Shown piece after piece: positions 50,173 through 60,434 of a DNA stretch of 64,000 nt. The notes under the pieces are model-generated. The model had not been told where the DNA came from and did not search any database. It was given only the letters and a program-made list of their open reading frames with translations. The DNA is taken from the NCBI GenBank assembly GCA_902618025.1, contig CACMYY010000005.1, forward strand, positions 1-64,000. The letters are read 5' to 3'. The position numbers were made by a program, and so were the translations under genes. The first letter of the stretch is position 1; every line of letters begins with the position of its first letter. The stretch comes from an uncultured SAR116 cluster alpha proteobacterium (GTDB lineage Bacteria; Pseudomonadota; Alphaproteobacteria; Puniceispirillales; Marisalimonadaceae).

Positions 50173-50931
50173 TTGGAATATACTGATACCATTATTATGA
50201 TACCTGCTAGAATAGGTTCATCAAGACTCCCAAATAAACCTCTTCTTAAAATCAACGGTATCCCACTAATAATTCATGCATACAATTGTGCAAAAAATAC
50301 AAAATTAAATGTTCCAGTGGTTGTAGCAACTGATGATAAGTTAATTTTAAAAACTGTGAATGACTGGGGGGGGACTGCATTAATGACTTCTAATCAACAT
50401 GAAAGCGGATCAGATAGAATATTAGAAGCTCTTGAAAAATTTGATCCTAAAAAAAATTACAAAAATATTATCCACCTGCAAGGCGATCTTCCAAATATTT
50501 CAGGAGATTTAATTCAAAAGTTAGCTCAGGTAGCTAATGATCCATTAAAAGAAATCACAACCGTTATTGTAAAAGCCTCTCCAGATGAGTTTGATGACCC
50601 ATCAGTTGTTAAAGTTGCAGCAGCTTTCAAAAAAGACAACCCAAAAATAGATGATGTTGGAAAAGCATTATATTTCAGCAGAGCTTGCATTCCAACAGGG
50701 AGTAAAAATATTTGGCATCATATTGGGATTTATGCTTGGCGAAGAAGTATATTAGAAAAATTTGTAAAATTAAAACCTTCTCCATTAGAAAAATCAGAGA
50801 AACTTGAACAGCTTCGAGCACTCGAATCTGGAATTAAGATACACACAATTATTACTTCTGAACACCCGATTGGGGTGGATACTATATCAGATTTAAAGAA
50901 AGCAGAAAATTATTTTAAAGACTTAATGTAG
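50173..50931 (+). CDS. kdsB: 3-deoxy-manno-octulosonate cytidylyltransferase
   Basis: IIMIPARIGSSRLPNKPLLKINGIPLI, HESGSDRILEAL, HIGIYAWRR; TTG 50173 sits 8 nt after GGAG (track start 50146). Confidence 0.93.
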   Translation: MEYTDTIIMIPARIGSSRLPNKPLLKINGIPLIIHAYNCAKNTKLNVPVVVATDDKLILKTVNDWGGTALMTSNQHESGSDRILEALEKFDPKKNYKNIIHLQGDLPNISGDLIQKLAQVANDPLKEITTVIVKASPDEFDDPSVVKVAAAFKKDNPKIDDVGKALYFSRACIPTGSKNIWHHIGIYAWRRSILEKFVKLKPSPLEKSEKLEQLRALESGIKIHTIITSEHPIGVDTISDLKKAENYFKDLM

Positions 50932-50973
50932 TTATTCATATAATAAATTAAGTCAAACAAAATAGAGATAAAA

Positions 50974-51822
50974 ATGAATGATAACAGTAAACTTATAATT
51001 GCTTTTCAAGGTATGGCTGGAGCATATTCAAATATGGCATGTGAAGCTTATTTCCCTAAATCTGAAACTCTACCATGCACTTCATTTGAAGACATGCTTA
51101 ACTCAACCAAAAATGGAGAGACAGATTATGCAATGGTTCCTGTAGAAAATTCTTTGGCAGGGAGAGTTGCAGACATTCATCATTTAATACCAGAAAGTGG
51201 ATTATTTATAGTTGGCGAACATTTTCAGAAAGTAAACCATCAATTACTAGGACTGAAAACCTCTAAACTAGAAGATCTGAAATATATTAAAAGTCATGCG
51301 CAAGGTCTTGCTCAATGCAGAAAATTTATAAAAAAATATAACCTAATACCTATACAACATATAGATACTGCAGGGGCAGCGGAAGAAGTTTCAAGGTTAG
51401 AAGATCCTAAAATTGCTGCAATCGCGTCAAATATGGCGGCAAAAATCTATGACTTAAAAATATTAAAAAATAATATTGAAGATGCAGAACATAATACAAC
51501 TAGATTTTTGATAATGGCTAGAGATGCTCAGACACCATCTGTAGACATACCAATTCCTGTGACAACTATAATTTTTGAGGTTAGATCTGTTCCTGCTGCA
51601 TTATATAAAGTCTTAGGTGGATTTGCTACTAACGGAATAAATCTTACTAAACTTGAAAGCTATATTGGTGGTAAGGAAATGAATGCAGCAAGATTTTATG
51701 TTGATGCAGAAGGTCATCCAGATACAAAACCTATGCAAAACGCTCTTGAAGAAATGTATTTCTATAGCGAGCCTAATTCAGTTAAAATTATTGGAACTTA
51801 CTCTAGAGCTAAGAAAAACTAA
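50974..51822 (+). CDS. pheA: Prephenate dehydratase
   Basis: IAFQGMAGAYSNMACEAYFP, VPVENSLAGRVADIH, NTTRFLIMAR, LTKLESY ACT domain. Confidence 0.97.
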   Translation: MNDNSKLIIAFQGMAGAYSNMACEAYFPKSETLPCTSFEDMLNSTKNGETDYAMVPVENSLAGRVADIHHLIPESGLFIVGEHFQKVNHQLLGLKTSKLEDLKYIKSHAQGLAQCRKFIKKYNLIPIQHIDTAGAAEEVSRLEDPKIAAIASNMAAKIYDLKILKNNIEDAEHNTTRFLIMARDAQTPSVDIPIPVTTIIFEVRSVPAALYKVLGGFATNGINLTKLESYIGGKEMNAARFYVDAEGHPDTKPMQNALEEMYFYSEPNSVKIIGTYSRAKKN

Positions 51823-51879
51823 TTCATAAAAACACAGAAATTCTTGCATATTATTGTTATTTATAACATATATATTTGT

Positions 51880-51967
51880 GAAGGGTCACACGGACGTAAT
51901 TCTTGCCAATCCGGTCAGGTCCGAAAGGAAGCAGCCGTAACAATGATAGCGGGTTGTGAGGCCCTTC
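51880..51967 (+). ncRNA. ffs: Small bacterial SRP RNA (4.5S type)
   Basis: GGTCAGGTCCGAAAGGAAGCAGC conserved core; closing helix gaaggg...cccttc; classical position upstream of dnaX. Confidence 0.95.
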
Positions 51968-52004
51968 GTTTTACTGATTATAAACGAGATATCAAATAAA
52001 TAAT

Positions 52005-53720
52005 ATTAATGAACAAAACAATTATAGAGTTTTAGCTCGTAAATATAGACCAAATGATTTCAGTGAATTAATTGGACAAGACACACTAGTCAAAACTTTT
52101 AATAACGCTCTTAACAAAGGCAGATTAGCTCACGCATTTCTCTTAACTGGTATAAGAGGTGTTGGGAAAACTACTACAGCAAGAATAATAGCTAAAGCTT
52201 TAAATTGTATTGGTGATGGCAGTAAAAAAGATCCCTCTTTTGAAATTTGTAATAATTGCTCACCGTGCAAATCCATAAATAATGGAAATTTTCTTGATGT
52301 CATTGAGGTTGACGCCGCTAGTAGAACTGGAGTTGATGGCATAAGAGAAATAATTGACTCTGTTATATATTCACCAAATAATGCAAGATACAAGGTTTAC
52401 ATTATAGATGAAGTTCATATGTTGTCTAACGCAGCATTTAATGCTCTTTTAAAAACCCTAGAAGAACCCCCACAAAATGTTAAGTTCATTTTTGCAACAA
52501 CTGAAATAAAAAAAATACCAGCAACAATAGTTTCAAGATGTCAAAAATTTGATCTTCAAAGAGTTGATTTAAAAACATTATCAAATCATTTAAAAAACAT
52601 TTGTCAAAATGAAAGCATTTCTTATGAGAATGATTCTATCTCACATATTTGTAAAGCAAGTGAAGGATCTGTAAGAGATGCTTTATCGTTACTAGATCAA
52701 GCAGCATCTCTGTGTGGCGACGATATTAAGGAACAAACAGTCTTAAATATGCTTGGATTAAATGGTTATGAAAAAAACATTGAATTGTTTGAACTATGTT
52801 TATCAAATCAATGTAGCGAAGCTTTAAAAGTTTATGATGATATTTTACAAAATGGTGTACAACCACTTCAAATCATCTCAAATCTTTTGGAAATAAGTCA
52901 TTTAGCATCAAAAATTAATGTTATAAAATCAGACATTAATATGACTGAGTCGATCCGGAAAAAAATTTCTGAAATTTCTACAAATGGGTTACCTAAACTT
53001 GTTAGATTATGGCAAATTTTAATTAAAAGTTTTGAAGAATTAAAATATGCTCCTAATGAGGAACAAGCTGGTTCAATGGCAATAATAAAATTATGTTATG
53101 GATCATCACTTCCAGATCCAAGTAAATTTTTAGAAAAAATATCAGAGCAAACAAATACTCAATCAGAGGATAAACAAACTAAAGTTTCTGAGATTACAAA
53201 CTCTAAAGAAAAAACGATTAAAGAAAATACAACCAATTATAAAGAAGAGAAATCAGAAAATGATCAAACTAAAGTTTCTGAGGCATCACATTCTCAAGAT
53301 AAGTTAAACAAGGAAATTATAGTTAATAATGAAGAAAAAACAGAAAATTTCAAAAATCCTGAATCTTTTGAAGATTTGTTAGATTTACTTTTAAAAAACA
53401 GAGAATCTCTGCTCCATGCTCAATTGATCAATAATGTTTATTTAATATCTTTTGAAGAAAGTAGTATAAAGCTAAGGTTAAAATTCAAATCTGATACAGA
53501 AATTCTAAGAAATTTATCTTCCACATTAGAAAAAATAACAAAAAATAAATGGAATGTTACCCATTCTGAGGAAGATGGAGAAAAAACAATAGTTGAAAAA
53601 CAAAATATTAAATTGCATGAGCAGAAAGAACAAATAAAAGCTAATCCTCATTTTGCAGAAGTATTTAAACATTTTCCTCAGGCTGAGATAACTTCAATTG
53701 AAGATAAAAAATCAAATTAA
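52005..53720 (+). CDS. dnaX: DNA polymerase III subunit gamma/tau, non-canonical start (probable ATT)
   Basis: ORF-track call 52419..53720 extended upstream in frame: NYRVLARKYRPNDFSELIGQDTLVKTF...LLTGIRGVGKTTTARIIAKALNC...CNNCSPCKSI...EVHMLSNAAFNALLKTLEEPP. Confidence 0.9.
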   Translation: MNEQNNYRVLARKYRPNDFSELIGQDTLVKTFNNALNKGRLAHAFLLTGIRGVGKTTTARIIAKALNCIGDGSKKDPSFEICNNCSPCKSINNGNFLDVIEVDAASRTGVDGIREIIDSVIYSPNNARYKVYIIDEVHMLSNAAFNALLKTLEEPPQNVKFIFATTEIKKIPATIVSRCQKFDLQRVDLKTLSNHLKNICQNESISYENDSISHICKASEGSVRDALSLLDQAASLCGDDIKEQTVLNMLGLNGYEKNIELFELCLSNQCSEALKVYDDILQNGVQPLQIISNLLEISHLASKINVIKSDINMTESIRKKISEISTNGLPKLVRLWQILIKSFEELKYAPNEEQAGSMAIIKLCYGSSLPDPSKFLEKISEQTNTQSEDKQTKVSEITNSKEKTIKENTTNYKEEKSENDQTKVSEASHSQDKLNKEIIVNNEEKTENFKNPESFEDLLDLLLKNRESLLHAQLINNVYLISFEESSIKLRLKFKSDTEILRNLSSTLEKITKNKWNVTHSEEDGEKTIVEKQNIKLHEQKEQIKANPHFAEVFKHFPQAEITSIEDKKSN

Positions 53721-53740
53721 ATTACATTTGGAAAATTAAA

Positions 53741-54334
53741 ATGTCTGAACAATTTTTAGAAAAACTAATAAAAAAAGTTTCAAAACTACCTGGTTTGGGC
53801 CCTAGATCATCCAGAAGGGTTGTTTTACACTTATTAAAAGATAAAGAAAAATTACTATTACCACTTATTGAAGATTTGACCACAGTAGCTAATAACATAA
53901 GAAGTTGTATCGAATGTGGTAATTTAGATGAAAATGAAATCTGTCAAATTTGCAAAGATTCTTCTAGAAATCAAAACTTATTATGCGTAGTTGAAACTGT
54001 TGCAGATTTATGGGCCTTAGAAAGATCAAATGTTTATAATGGGAAATATCATATATTAGGTGGTGTTTTGTCAGCAATAGATGGTGTCAATCCAGAGCAA
54101 CTTAATATTGCTTCTTTAGAAAAAAGATTAGAAAACAAATCTATTACAGAAATAATTATTGCAATCTCAGCCACACTTGACGGACAAACAACCGCACATT
54201 ATTTAGCAGAGATATTGAGTAAATTTAATATTAATATCACAAGATTAGCCCATGGATTACCAGTTGGTGGAGAATTAGATTTTTTGGACGATGGAACAAT
54301 TGCGCAAGCTTTAAAAGCTAGAAACAAATTATAA
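53741..54334 (+). CDS. recR: Recombination mediator RecR
   Basis: LPGLGPRSSRRVVLHLL, CIECGNLDENEICQIC, YHILGGVLSAIDGVNPEQL. Confidence 0.97.
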   Translation: MSEQFLEKLIKKVSKLPGLGPRSSRRVVLHLLKDKEKLLLPLIEDLTTVANNIRSCIECGNLDENEICQICKDSSRNQNLLCVVETVADLWALERSNVYNGKYHILGGVLSAIDGVNPEQLNIASLEKRLENKSITEIIIAISATLDGQTTAHYLAEILSKFNINITRLAHGLPVGGELDFLDDGTIAQALKARNKL

Positions 54335-54335
54335 T

Positions 54336-55376
54336 TTATTCAGTCAATTTTTTTTTGTCACTTACATCAATAGAAGTTATCACATTGCCTCTATTTTCAA
54401 TTTTTCTATGAGAAATTTTGATTTCATCTAAGTCTTTTCTTGCCAAGTCAAAATGTTTATCGAGTTTTAAGACTCTGTCAGCTAATAAATTTAAATCATT
54501 AGTTAACTTATCTACTTCAATTTGTATTTTTCCTGCTGTTTGACTCATTGTTGCATCTCTTAATATAGCCCTAACAGTATGCAAAAGAAGCATTAAATTA
54601 TCGGGACCTGCCATGTAAACTTTCTTATTTCTACTTTCATTGACTAGTCTTGGAAACCTAATATTAATTTCTGAATAAATTGATTCACTAGGAAGAAACA
54701 TTATGGCTGAGTCTGCTGTTTCACCAGGTGAAATATATTTATCAGCAATATCTTTAATATGCTTTTGAACTGCATTATGAAATGATTTTAAATTATCTTT
54801 TTTTTCTTGTTCATTTGAAGAATTTGCAAATTTTTTATAATCTTCTAGTGGAAATTTTGAATCTATACAAATTGAACCAGGTGGTTGTGGCATTTTTACA
54901 ATGCAGTCAACTCTAGTATTAGATATTAGTGTATATTGAAATTGGTATGCATTCTGAGGAAGTGCATCTTTAACTATATTTTCAAGTTGAACCTCGCCAA
55001 AAGCTCCTCTGAGTTGTTTGTTTGACAAAATATTTTGTAGATCATTTACCTGAGTTGATAAGGAATGGATGTTCTCTTGAGCTCTATCAATAATTGCTAA
55101 TCTCTCATGCATCTCCATAAGAGATTTTTGTGTGTTTTGAGTTTGTTGTGTAAGACTATTACCAATAGAGGTCCCAAAGTTACCCAACCTCTCTTCAATG
55201 CTACTGCTCAATTGAGACACTGCTCCTTTTAATTCAGTGATTTGGTTTAATTCATGATTTAAAGGTGTGTTAAGATTTTTATTTTTATTTTCAAAATATA
55301 ATTTACATATTAAAAAAATTATGATTGAGAGTATAAATAAAGAAATGATAAATATAATTAAATATTTTAAATCCAT
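54336..55376 (-). CDS. rmuC: DNA recombination protein RmuC
   Basis: QLRGAFGEVQLENIVKDALP, CIDSKFPLEDYKKF, IMFLPSESIYSEI. Confidence 0.95.
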   Translation of the reverse strand: MDLKYLIIFIISLFILSIIIFLICKLYFENKNKNLNTPLNHELNQITELKGAVSQLSSSIEERLGNFGTSIGNSLTQQTQNTQKSLMEMHERLAIIDRAQENIHSLSTQVNDLQNILSNKQLRGAFGEVQLENIVKDALPQNAYQFQYTLISNTRVDCIVKMPQPPGSICIDSKFPLEDYKKFANSSNEQEKKDNLKSFHNAVQKHIKDIADKYISPGETADSAIMFLPSESIYSEINIRFPRLVNESRNKKVYMAGPDNLMLLLHTVRAILRDATMSQTAGKIQIEVDKLTNDLNLLADRVLKLDKHFDLARKDLDEIKISHRKIENRGNVITSIDVSDKKKLTE

Positions 55377-55456
55377 TTTGTCTCCATATTAAGATAATTT
55401 AATATTACAAATTGTATTTAATTTAACTAGCATAAAATACATAAGGACTTTGCTAA

Positions 55457-56023
55457 ATGAGCCTAAGAGAAATTATTAAAGTACCTAATCCTTTATTGAA
55501 AGTTACTGCTAAACCTGTAACAGTCATTGATAAAGATATTTTAACCATTCTAGATGACATGATGGAAACTATGTATCATGCAAATGGTATTGGTTTAGCC
55601 GCCACACAAATTGCAATTGATAAGAGATTAATTGTAATGGATTGTGGAAAAACAAAGTATGAAACTCAAAATGATTCTGAAGAAGAGTATAATGAAAAAA
55701 TAAAGGATGAACAATTTGAACCTTTTCCAATTAAAATGATTAACCCAGAAATAATAAGTTTAGGTAAAAATCTTGAAGAAAGAGAAGAGGGTTGCTTGTC
55801 TATACCTGGATACAATGCAAAAATCAAAAGACCATCATCCTTAAAAGTAAAGTATACTGACGAAAATAAAAAAGATAATATCATTGATGCTGAGGGATTG
55901 TTAGCAACTTGCATTCAACATGAAATAGATCATTTAAATGGTATTCTTTTTATTGATCATCTATCAAAATTAAAAAGAGAAATAATTCTTAAAAAAGCTA
56001 TCAAAGAATACTCTAAAAATTAA
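55457..56023 (+). CDS. def: Peptide deformylase
   Basis: GIGLAATQI, EEGCLSIPG, QHEIDHLNGILFIDHLS. Confidence 0.97.
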   Translation: MSLREIIKVPNPLLKVTAKPVTVIDKDILTILDDMMETMYHANGIGLAATQIAIDKRLIVMDCGKTKYETQNDSEEEYNEKIKDEQFEPFPIKMINPEIISLGKNLEEREEGCLSIPGYNAKIKRPSSLKVKYTDENKKDNIIDAEGLLATCIQHEIDHLNGILFIDHLSKLKREIILKKAIKEYSKN

Positions 56024-56046
56024 AACGTTACGAAAACGAGGGTTAG

Positions 56047-56979
56047 TTGAATATAATATTTATGGGAACTCCTGATTTTGCTGTACCCAGCCTAAAGTTT
56101 ATGGAGAAAAATTATAATATAGTTGCTGTTTATTCACAACCTGCTCGCCCTAGTGGAAGAGGTATGAAAACAAAACTTTCTCCAGTTGAAAAAAATGCAA
56201 AAGAATTAAATTTAAAAACAATTACTCCTTCAACTTTAAAACAGGAAGATGTGTTTCTCCAATTTAAAAACCTTAAGCCGGATTTAGTTGTAGTCGTTGC
56301 ATATGGTTTGCTTCTACCTGAAAGGTTCTTATTAACACCCAAATTTGGTTGCATTAACGGTCATGCTAGCCTTTTACCAAGGTGGCGTGGCGCTGCTCCA
56401 ATACAAAGAGCTATAGAAGCAGGTGATCATAAAACTGGTTCATGTATAATGTTAATGGAACAAGGTATGGATACTGGACCAATACTATCTTCAAAATCAA
56501 TAAAAATTCATACTAGTGATACTTCTAAAACTATACATGATAAACTATCCAATTTAACAGCTGAAATGCTTGTGAAAACTATAAAAGAATATATTGATGG
56601 GAAAGTTGTGCCAATCAAACAAAAAGAGGATGGTGTTAAATATGCAGAGAAAATTGTTAAAGATGAGGCTGTTATAAACTGGAGTTTGCCCTCTATTAAT
56701 ATTTTTAATAAAGTAAGAGCTTTTAATCCCTTTCCAAGTACTTATACATATTTATCTGGTGTTAAAATTAAAATTGTTGAAACCAAACTTTGTAAAGATA
56801 GTAATCAATTTGAACCAGGTACAATAATTGAATGTAACAAAAAAATAATTGTAGCATGTGGAAATAAATCAGCATTAGAGATTAAATATCTACAAAAATC
56901 TGGAAAAAATATCATGTCTGTCAAAGATTTTCTCAATGGAACTAAAATAAGTATTGGTGAAAAATTTGGAAATAAATAA
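56047..56979 (+). CDS. fmt: Methionyl-tRNA formyltransferase (TTG start)
   Basis: IIFMGTPDFAVPSL, NGHASLLPRWRGAAPIQRAIEAGD. Confidence 0.97.
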   Translation: MNIIFMGTPDFAVPSLKFMEKNYNIVAVYSQPARPSGRGMKTKLSPVEKNAKELNLKTITPSTLKQEDVFLQFKNLKPDLVVVVAYGLLLPERFLLTPKFGCINGHASLLPRWRGAAPIQRAIEAGDHKTGSCIMLMEQGMDTGPILSSKSIKIHTSDTSKTIHDKLSNLTAEMLVKTIKEYIDGKVVPIKQKEDGVKYAEKIVKDEAVINWSLPSINIFNKVRAFNPFPSTYTYLSGVKIKIVETKLCKDSNQFEPGTIIECNKKIIVACGNKSALEIKYLQKSGKNIMSVKDFLNGTKISIGEKFGNK

Positions 56980-57790
56980 GACTGTTAAATTTGCTTTACT
57001 AATTGAGTATGATGGAAATAACTTAGTTGGCTGGCAAAAGCAAAACGAAGGCATTTCTGTCCAAGGCAGTTTAGAAGAAGCTGCTAAAAATATTTTTAAT
57101 CAAGAATTTGAAATACAAGGTTCTGGTAGAACTGATGCTGGAGTTCATGCCCTAGGACAAGTGGCTCATATAAATCTTCCAAAAAATCATAAATTAACAA
57201 CTAAACATCCATTTTATATAATCTCTGCTTTCAACTCATATTTAAAGAAATCTAATATTAGAGTAATTTCTGCTAGACAAGTTGAACCAGAGTTTAACGC
57301 CAGGTTCAGTGCAATAAAACGTCATTATAAGTATAGAATTTTATGTCGTGCCGCACCACCTGGTATAGAAAAAGGGAAGGTTTGGCATTCAAGGAAAAAG
57401 TTAAATATTCGATTAATGAAAAAAGGAGTTAAACACATAATTGGAAAGCATGATTTTACAAGTTTTAGAACTATAAATTGTCAAGCCAAATCGCCTATTA
57501 GAACGTTAGACAAAATATCACTTTCATGTGTAGGTGATGAAATTATAATAAATATATCCGCAAAAAGTTTTTTACATAGTCAAGTAAGAATTATTGTAGG
57601 AACAATTTACAAAGTGGGTGACGAAACATTAAAGCCTAATGATATAAAAAAAATTATTGAGGGTAAAGATAGAAATCTTGCAGGGCCAACTTCTCCAGCA
57701 GAAGGTCTATATCTTGAAAAAGTAGAATATCCAAGTGATTTACTTGATGATAATTGGCCAATTATTTATGACAGTAATCATTATAATTAA
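56954..57790 (+). CDS. truA: tRNA pseudouridine(38-40) synthase
   Basis: LLIEYDGNNLVGWQKQ, GSGRTDAGVHALGQVAH; overlaps the fmt 3' end. Confidence 0.96.
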   Translation: MVKNLEINKTVKFALLIEYDGNNLVGWQKQNEGISVQGSLEEAAKNIFNQEFEIQGSGRTDAGVHALGQVAHINLPKNHKLTTKHPFYIISAFNSYLKKSNIRVISARQVEPEFNARFSAIKRHYKYRILCRAAPPGIEKGKVWHSRKKLNIRLMKKGVKHIIGKHDFTSFRTINCQAKSPIRTLDKISLSCVGDEIIINISAKSFLHSQVRIIVGTIYKVGDETLKPNDIKKIIEGKDRNLAGPTSPAEGLYLEKVEYPSDLLDDNWPIIYDSNHYN

Positions 57791-57791
57791 A

Positions 57792-58382
57792 TCAAATTGT
57801 CATTGATAATGAACGTGAAAACATTCCTAAACTTGCTTCAATTATAACTGATAAAAAAATCATACCCGTAGCTCCCCAACCAGTCAAACCAACCTCTTCT
57901 TTTCCAATACGCCATAAAGAAAAAGTAACCCAAATTACTAACATAATACCAAAAAATACAAAAATTGATGGAGGTAAGATCAAACCTAATACAGCAAAAC
58001 TTAACATTAAAATGGCCTGAAAAGACTGTATCCAATTAAATGGTATAATAAATTTAAAAAACTTATCACCCTTCCCAATTTTTTCAAAAATTGTGTTGAC
58101 TAAGATTGAGAATAAACAAATGTCTATAATTGTTATTAGAAGTAATCTAGGTAATATCCCACTTTGAATATCACCATCAATATTCGCTTTAATTCCATAT
58201 GAAGCTAAAGTTGAGACAATTGCATTCACAAAAAAAACTATCCAACAACTATCCCAAAAACCATTTAAATTTAAGTTGAATAATTGAGAAGAATTATCTT
58301 TTTTCGACATGAATTGAAAAGCAGATAAAAACCCATCTTTTATTACAAAAGGATTTGGAGGAAATTTAATCATTTTTTTCAA
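57792..58382 (-). CDS. Yip1-like multi-TM membrane protein
   Basis: Several TM segments; 17 bp overlap with dapE. Confidence 0.6.
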   Translation of the reverse strand: MKKMIKFPPNPFVIKDGFLSAFQFMSKKDNSSQLFNLNLNGFWDSCWIVFFVNAIVSTLASYGIKANIDGDIQSGILPRLLLITIIDICLFSILVNTIFEKIGKGDKFFKFIIPFNWIQSFQAILMLSFAVLGLILPPSIFVFFGIMLVIWVTFSLWRIGKEEVGLTGWGATGMIFLSVIIEASLGMFSRSLSMTI

Positions 58383-59532
58383 CTCTGAAATAATTATGTA
58401 GGAATTTATTATAAATACTTGTTAGCTTAATAATATCATCAATTTCAACATTTTCATCTATCTTATGCATTGTTTTACCTACCAAACCAAACTCTATTAC
58501 AGGACATAGTTTAGTTATGAACCTTGCATCTGAAGTGCCGCCTGTAGTAGATTGTGTGGTATTAACATTTACAACATTTGTGATTGCATTTTGAAGAGTT
58601 GATTTTAGTTCTTCATCACTTGTAAGGAAAGGTTCAGCATTACAAAAATATTCAAACTCATAGTTTTTAGTAATAGCATCAAACTGGTTTTTTAGCATAG
58701 ATTTTAGCGAAGAAACTGAATGTAAAGTATTAAATCTAATATTAAATTTTGCCTTTACCTCCCCAGGAATAACATTACTTGCATCATTATTCACATCAAT
58801 TGAGGTAATCATTACTGAACTAGGCTGGAATTCATTAGTTCCTTTATCTAAATATATTTTTGCAAAAGGCTCTAGCATTTTTAAAAGTGAATTTATTGGG
58901 TTTTCTGCTAAATCAGGATAACCAACATGACCCTGAATACCTTTAACAATCAAAGAGCCAGTAAAACTTCCTCTTCTACCAATTTTAATTGTATCTCCCA
59001 TTTCATTTACATTAGTTGGTTCCCCAACAATACAACCAGAAATTTTTTCTGACTTGTTTAACAGCCATTCAACTACCTTTTTTGAACCGTTTATTGCCTT
59101 TCCTTCTTCATCACTTGTAATTAAAAAGGAGATACTACCATAATCTTTTAGATTTTTGTTTGTTTCCATAAACTGTGAAACAGCCGCTATAAAGGCCGCT
59201 ATCCCAGATTTCATGTCTGCAGCACCTCTTCCCCATATTTTTCCTTTTTTAATTTCCCCACCAAAAGGATCTATGGACCAACTTTGTTCATCTCCAGTAG
59301 GAACAACATCCACATGACCTGCAAAGCAAATATTTGGTTCTAAGGAACCAAATCTTGCATATAAGTTTTCAACCTTTTCGTTACCCTGTCCAAAGTCGAT
59401 TTTTGTGCAAGAAAATCCCATAGGTTCTAAATATGAAACAATCAAATCTATAGAACCTGCAGATGTTGGAGTTATACTTCTACACTTAATTAAAGCTGAA
59501 GTTAATTCTACTGGGTTTATAACATTAGACAT
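58366..59532 (-). CDS. dapE: Succinyl-diaminopimelate desuccinylase
   Basis: CFAGHVDVVPTGD, WGRGAADMKSGIAAF, ITSDEEG, GTSDARFI. Confidence 0.96.
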   Translation of the reverse strand: MSNVINPVELTSALIKCRSITPTSAGSIDLIVSYLEPMGFSCTKIDFGQGNEKVENLYARFGSLEPNICFAGHVDVVPTGDEQSWSIDPFGGEIKKGKIWGRGAADMKSGIAAFIAAVSQFMETNKNLKDYGSISFLITSDEEGKAINGSKKVVEWLLNKSEKISGCIVGEPTNVNEMGDTIKIGRRGSFTGSLIVKGIQGHVGYPDLAENPINSLLKMLEPFAKIYLDKGTNEFQPSSVMITSIDVNNDASNVIPGEVKAKFNIRFNTLHSVSSLKSMLKNQFDAITKNYEFEYFCNAEPFLTSDEELKSTLQNAITNVVNVNTTQSTTGGTSDARFITKLCPVIEFGLVGKTMHKIDENVEIDDIIKLTSIYNKFLHNYFRVEKND

Positions 59533-59544
59533 AAAAGACCTTAA

Positions 59545-60405
59545 CTAATCTCTTAAAAGTTCATTTACAGATGTCTTTGAACGCGTCTGAGCATCAACTT
59601 TTTTTACAATTACGGCACAATATAAGCTTGGTCCTTGGGAGCCATCAGGTAACAATTTACCAGGAATAGATCCAGGTACTACGACGGAATATGCAGGCAC
59701 CCTACCAATATAAATTTCTCCAGTTTTTCTATCAATAATTTTTGTAGATGCACCAATAAACACTCCCATAGATAAAACCGCTCCTGTTTCGATAACAACA
59801 CCTTCAGCTACTTCAGATCTCGCTCCAATAAAACAATTATCTTCAATGATAACTGGTCCTGCTTGAACAGGTTCTAAAACGCCCCCAATACCTGCACCGC
59901 CTGAAATATGAACATTTTTACCAATTTGTGCGCATGATCCAACAGTTGCCCACGTATCAATCATACTTCCACTATCAACATAAGCACCAATATTTACAAA
60001 TGATGGCATTAATACAACACTAGGTGCAATATAAGCAGAATGTCTTACCACACTTCCAGGAACTGCTCTAAAACCAGCTTTTTTAAATTCTTCTTTATTC
60101 CATCCTGAAAACTTAGAGGGAATTTTGTCCCACCAATTAGCTGGTCCAGTGTTTTGACTTTTTGGTCCTCCGGAAATTACATCCATATCATTTATCTTAA
60201 AAGATAATAAAACAGCTTTTTTAAGCCATTGATTTACTTGCCATTTACTATTTCCCAACGGCTCAGCTACTCTTAATTTACCTTTATCTAGGTAATCTAA
60301 AGCAGTTTCAATAGAGTCTCTGATTTCACCAGTAGTATTTGGATTAATATCTTCATTATTATCGAAAACTCTTTCTATAACTGACTTCATATTCTCTATA
60401 TCCAT
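59545..60405 (-). CDS. dapD: 2,3,4,5-tetrahydropyridine-2,6-dicarboxylate N-succinyltransferase
   Basis: Left-handed beta-helix repeats, [34 protein letters not shown]. Confidence 0.97.
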   Translation of the reverse strand: MDIENMKSVIERVFDNNEDINPNTTGEIRDSIETALDYLDKGKLRVAEPLGNSKWQVNQWLKKAVLLSFKINDMDVISGGPKSQNTGPANWWDKIPSKFSGWNKEEFKKAGFRAVPGSVVRHSAYIAPSVVLMPSFVNIGAYVDSGSMIDTWATVGSCAQIGKNVHISGGAGIGGVLEPVQAGPVIIEDNCFIGARSEVAEGVVIETGAVLSMGVFIGASTKIIDRKTGEIYIGRVPAYSVVVPGSIPGKLLPDGSQGPSLYCAVIVKKVDAQTRSKTSVNELLRD

Positions 60406-60434
60406 GACGATCCCTTCAATTAAATTAAAACAAA

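Noticed and set aside
52419-52421. Tool-called dnaX start ATG
   Set aside because: Conserved KYRP, Walker A and zinc-module residues are encoded in the same frame upstream.
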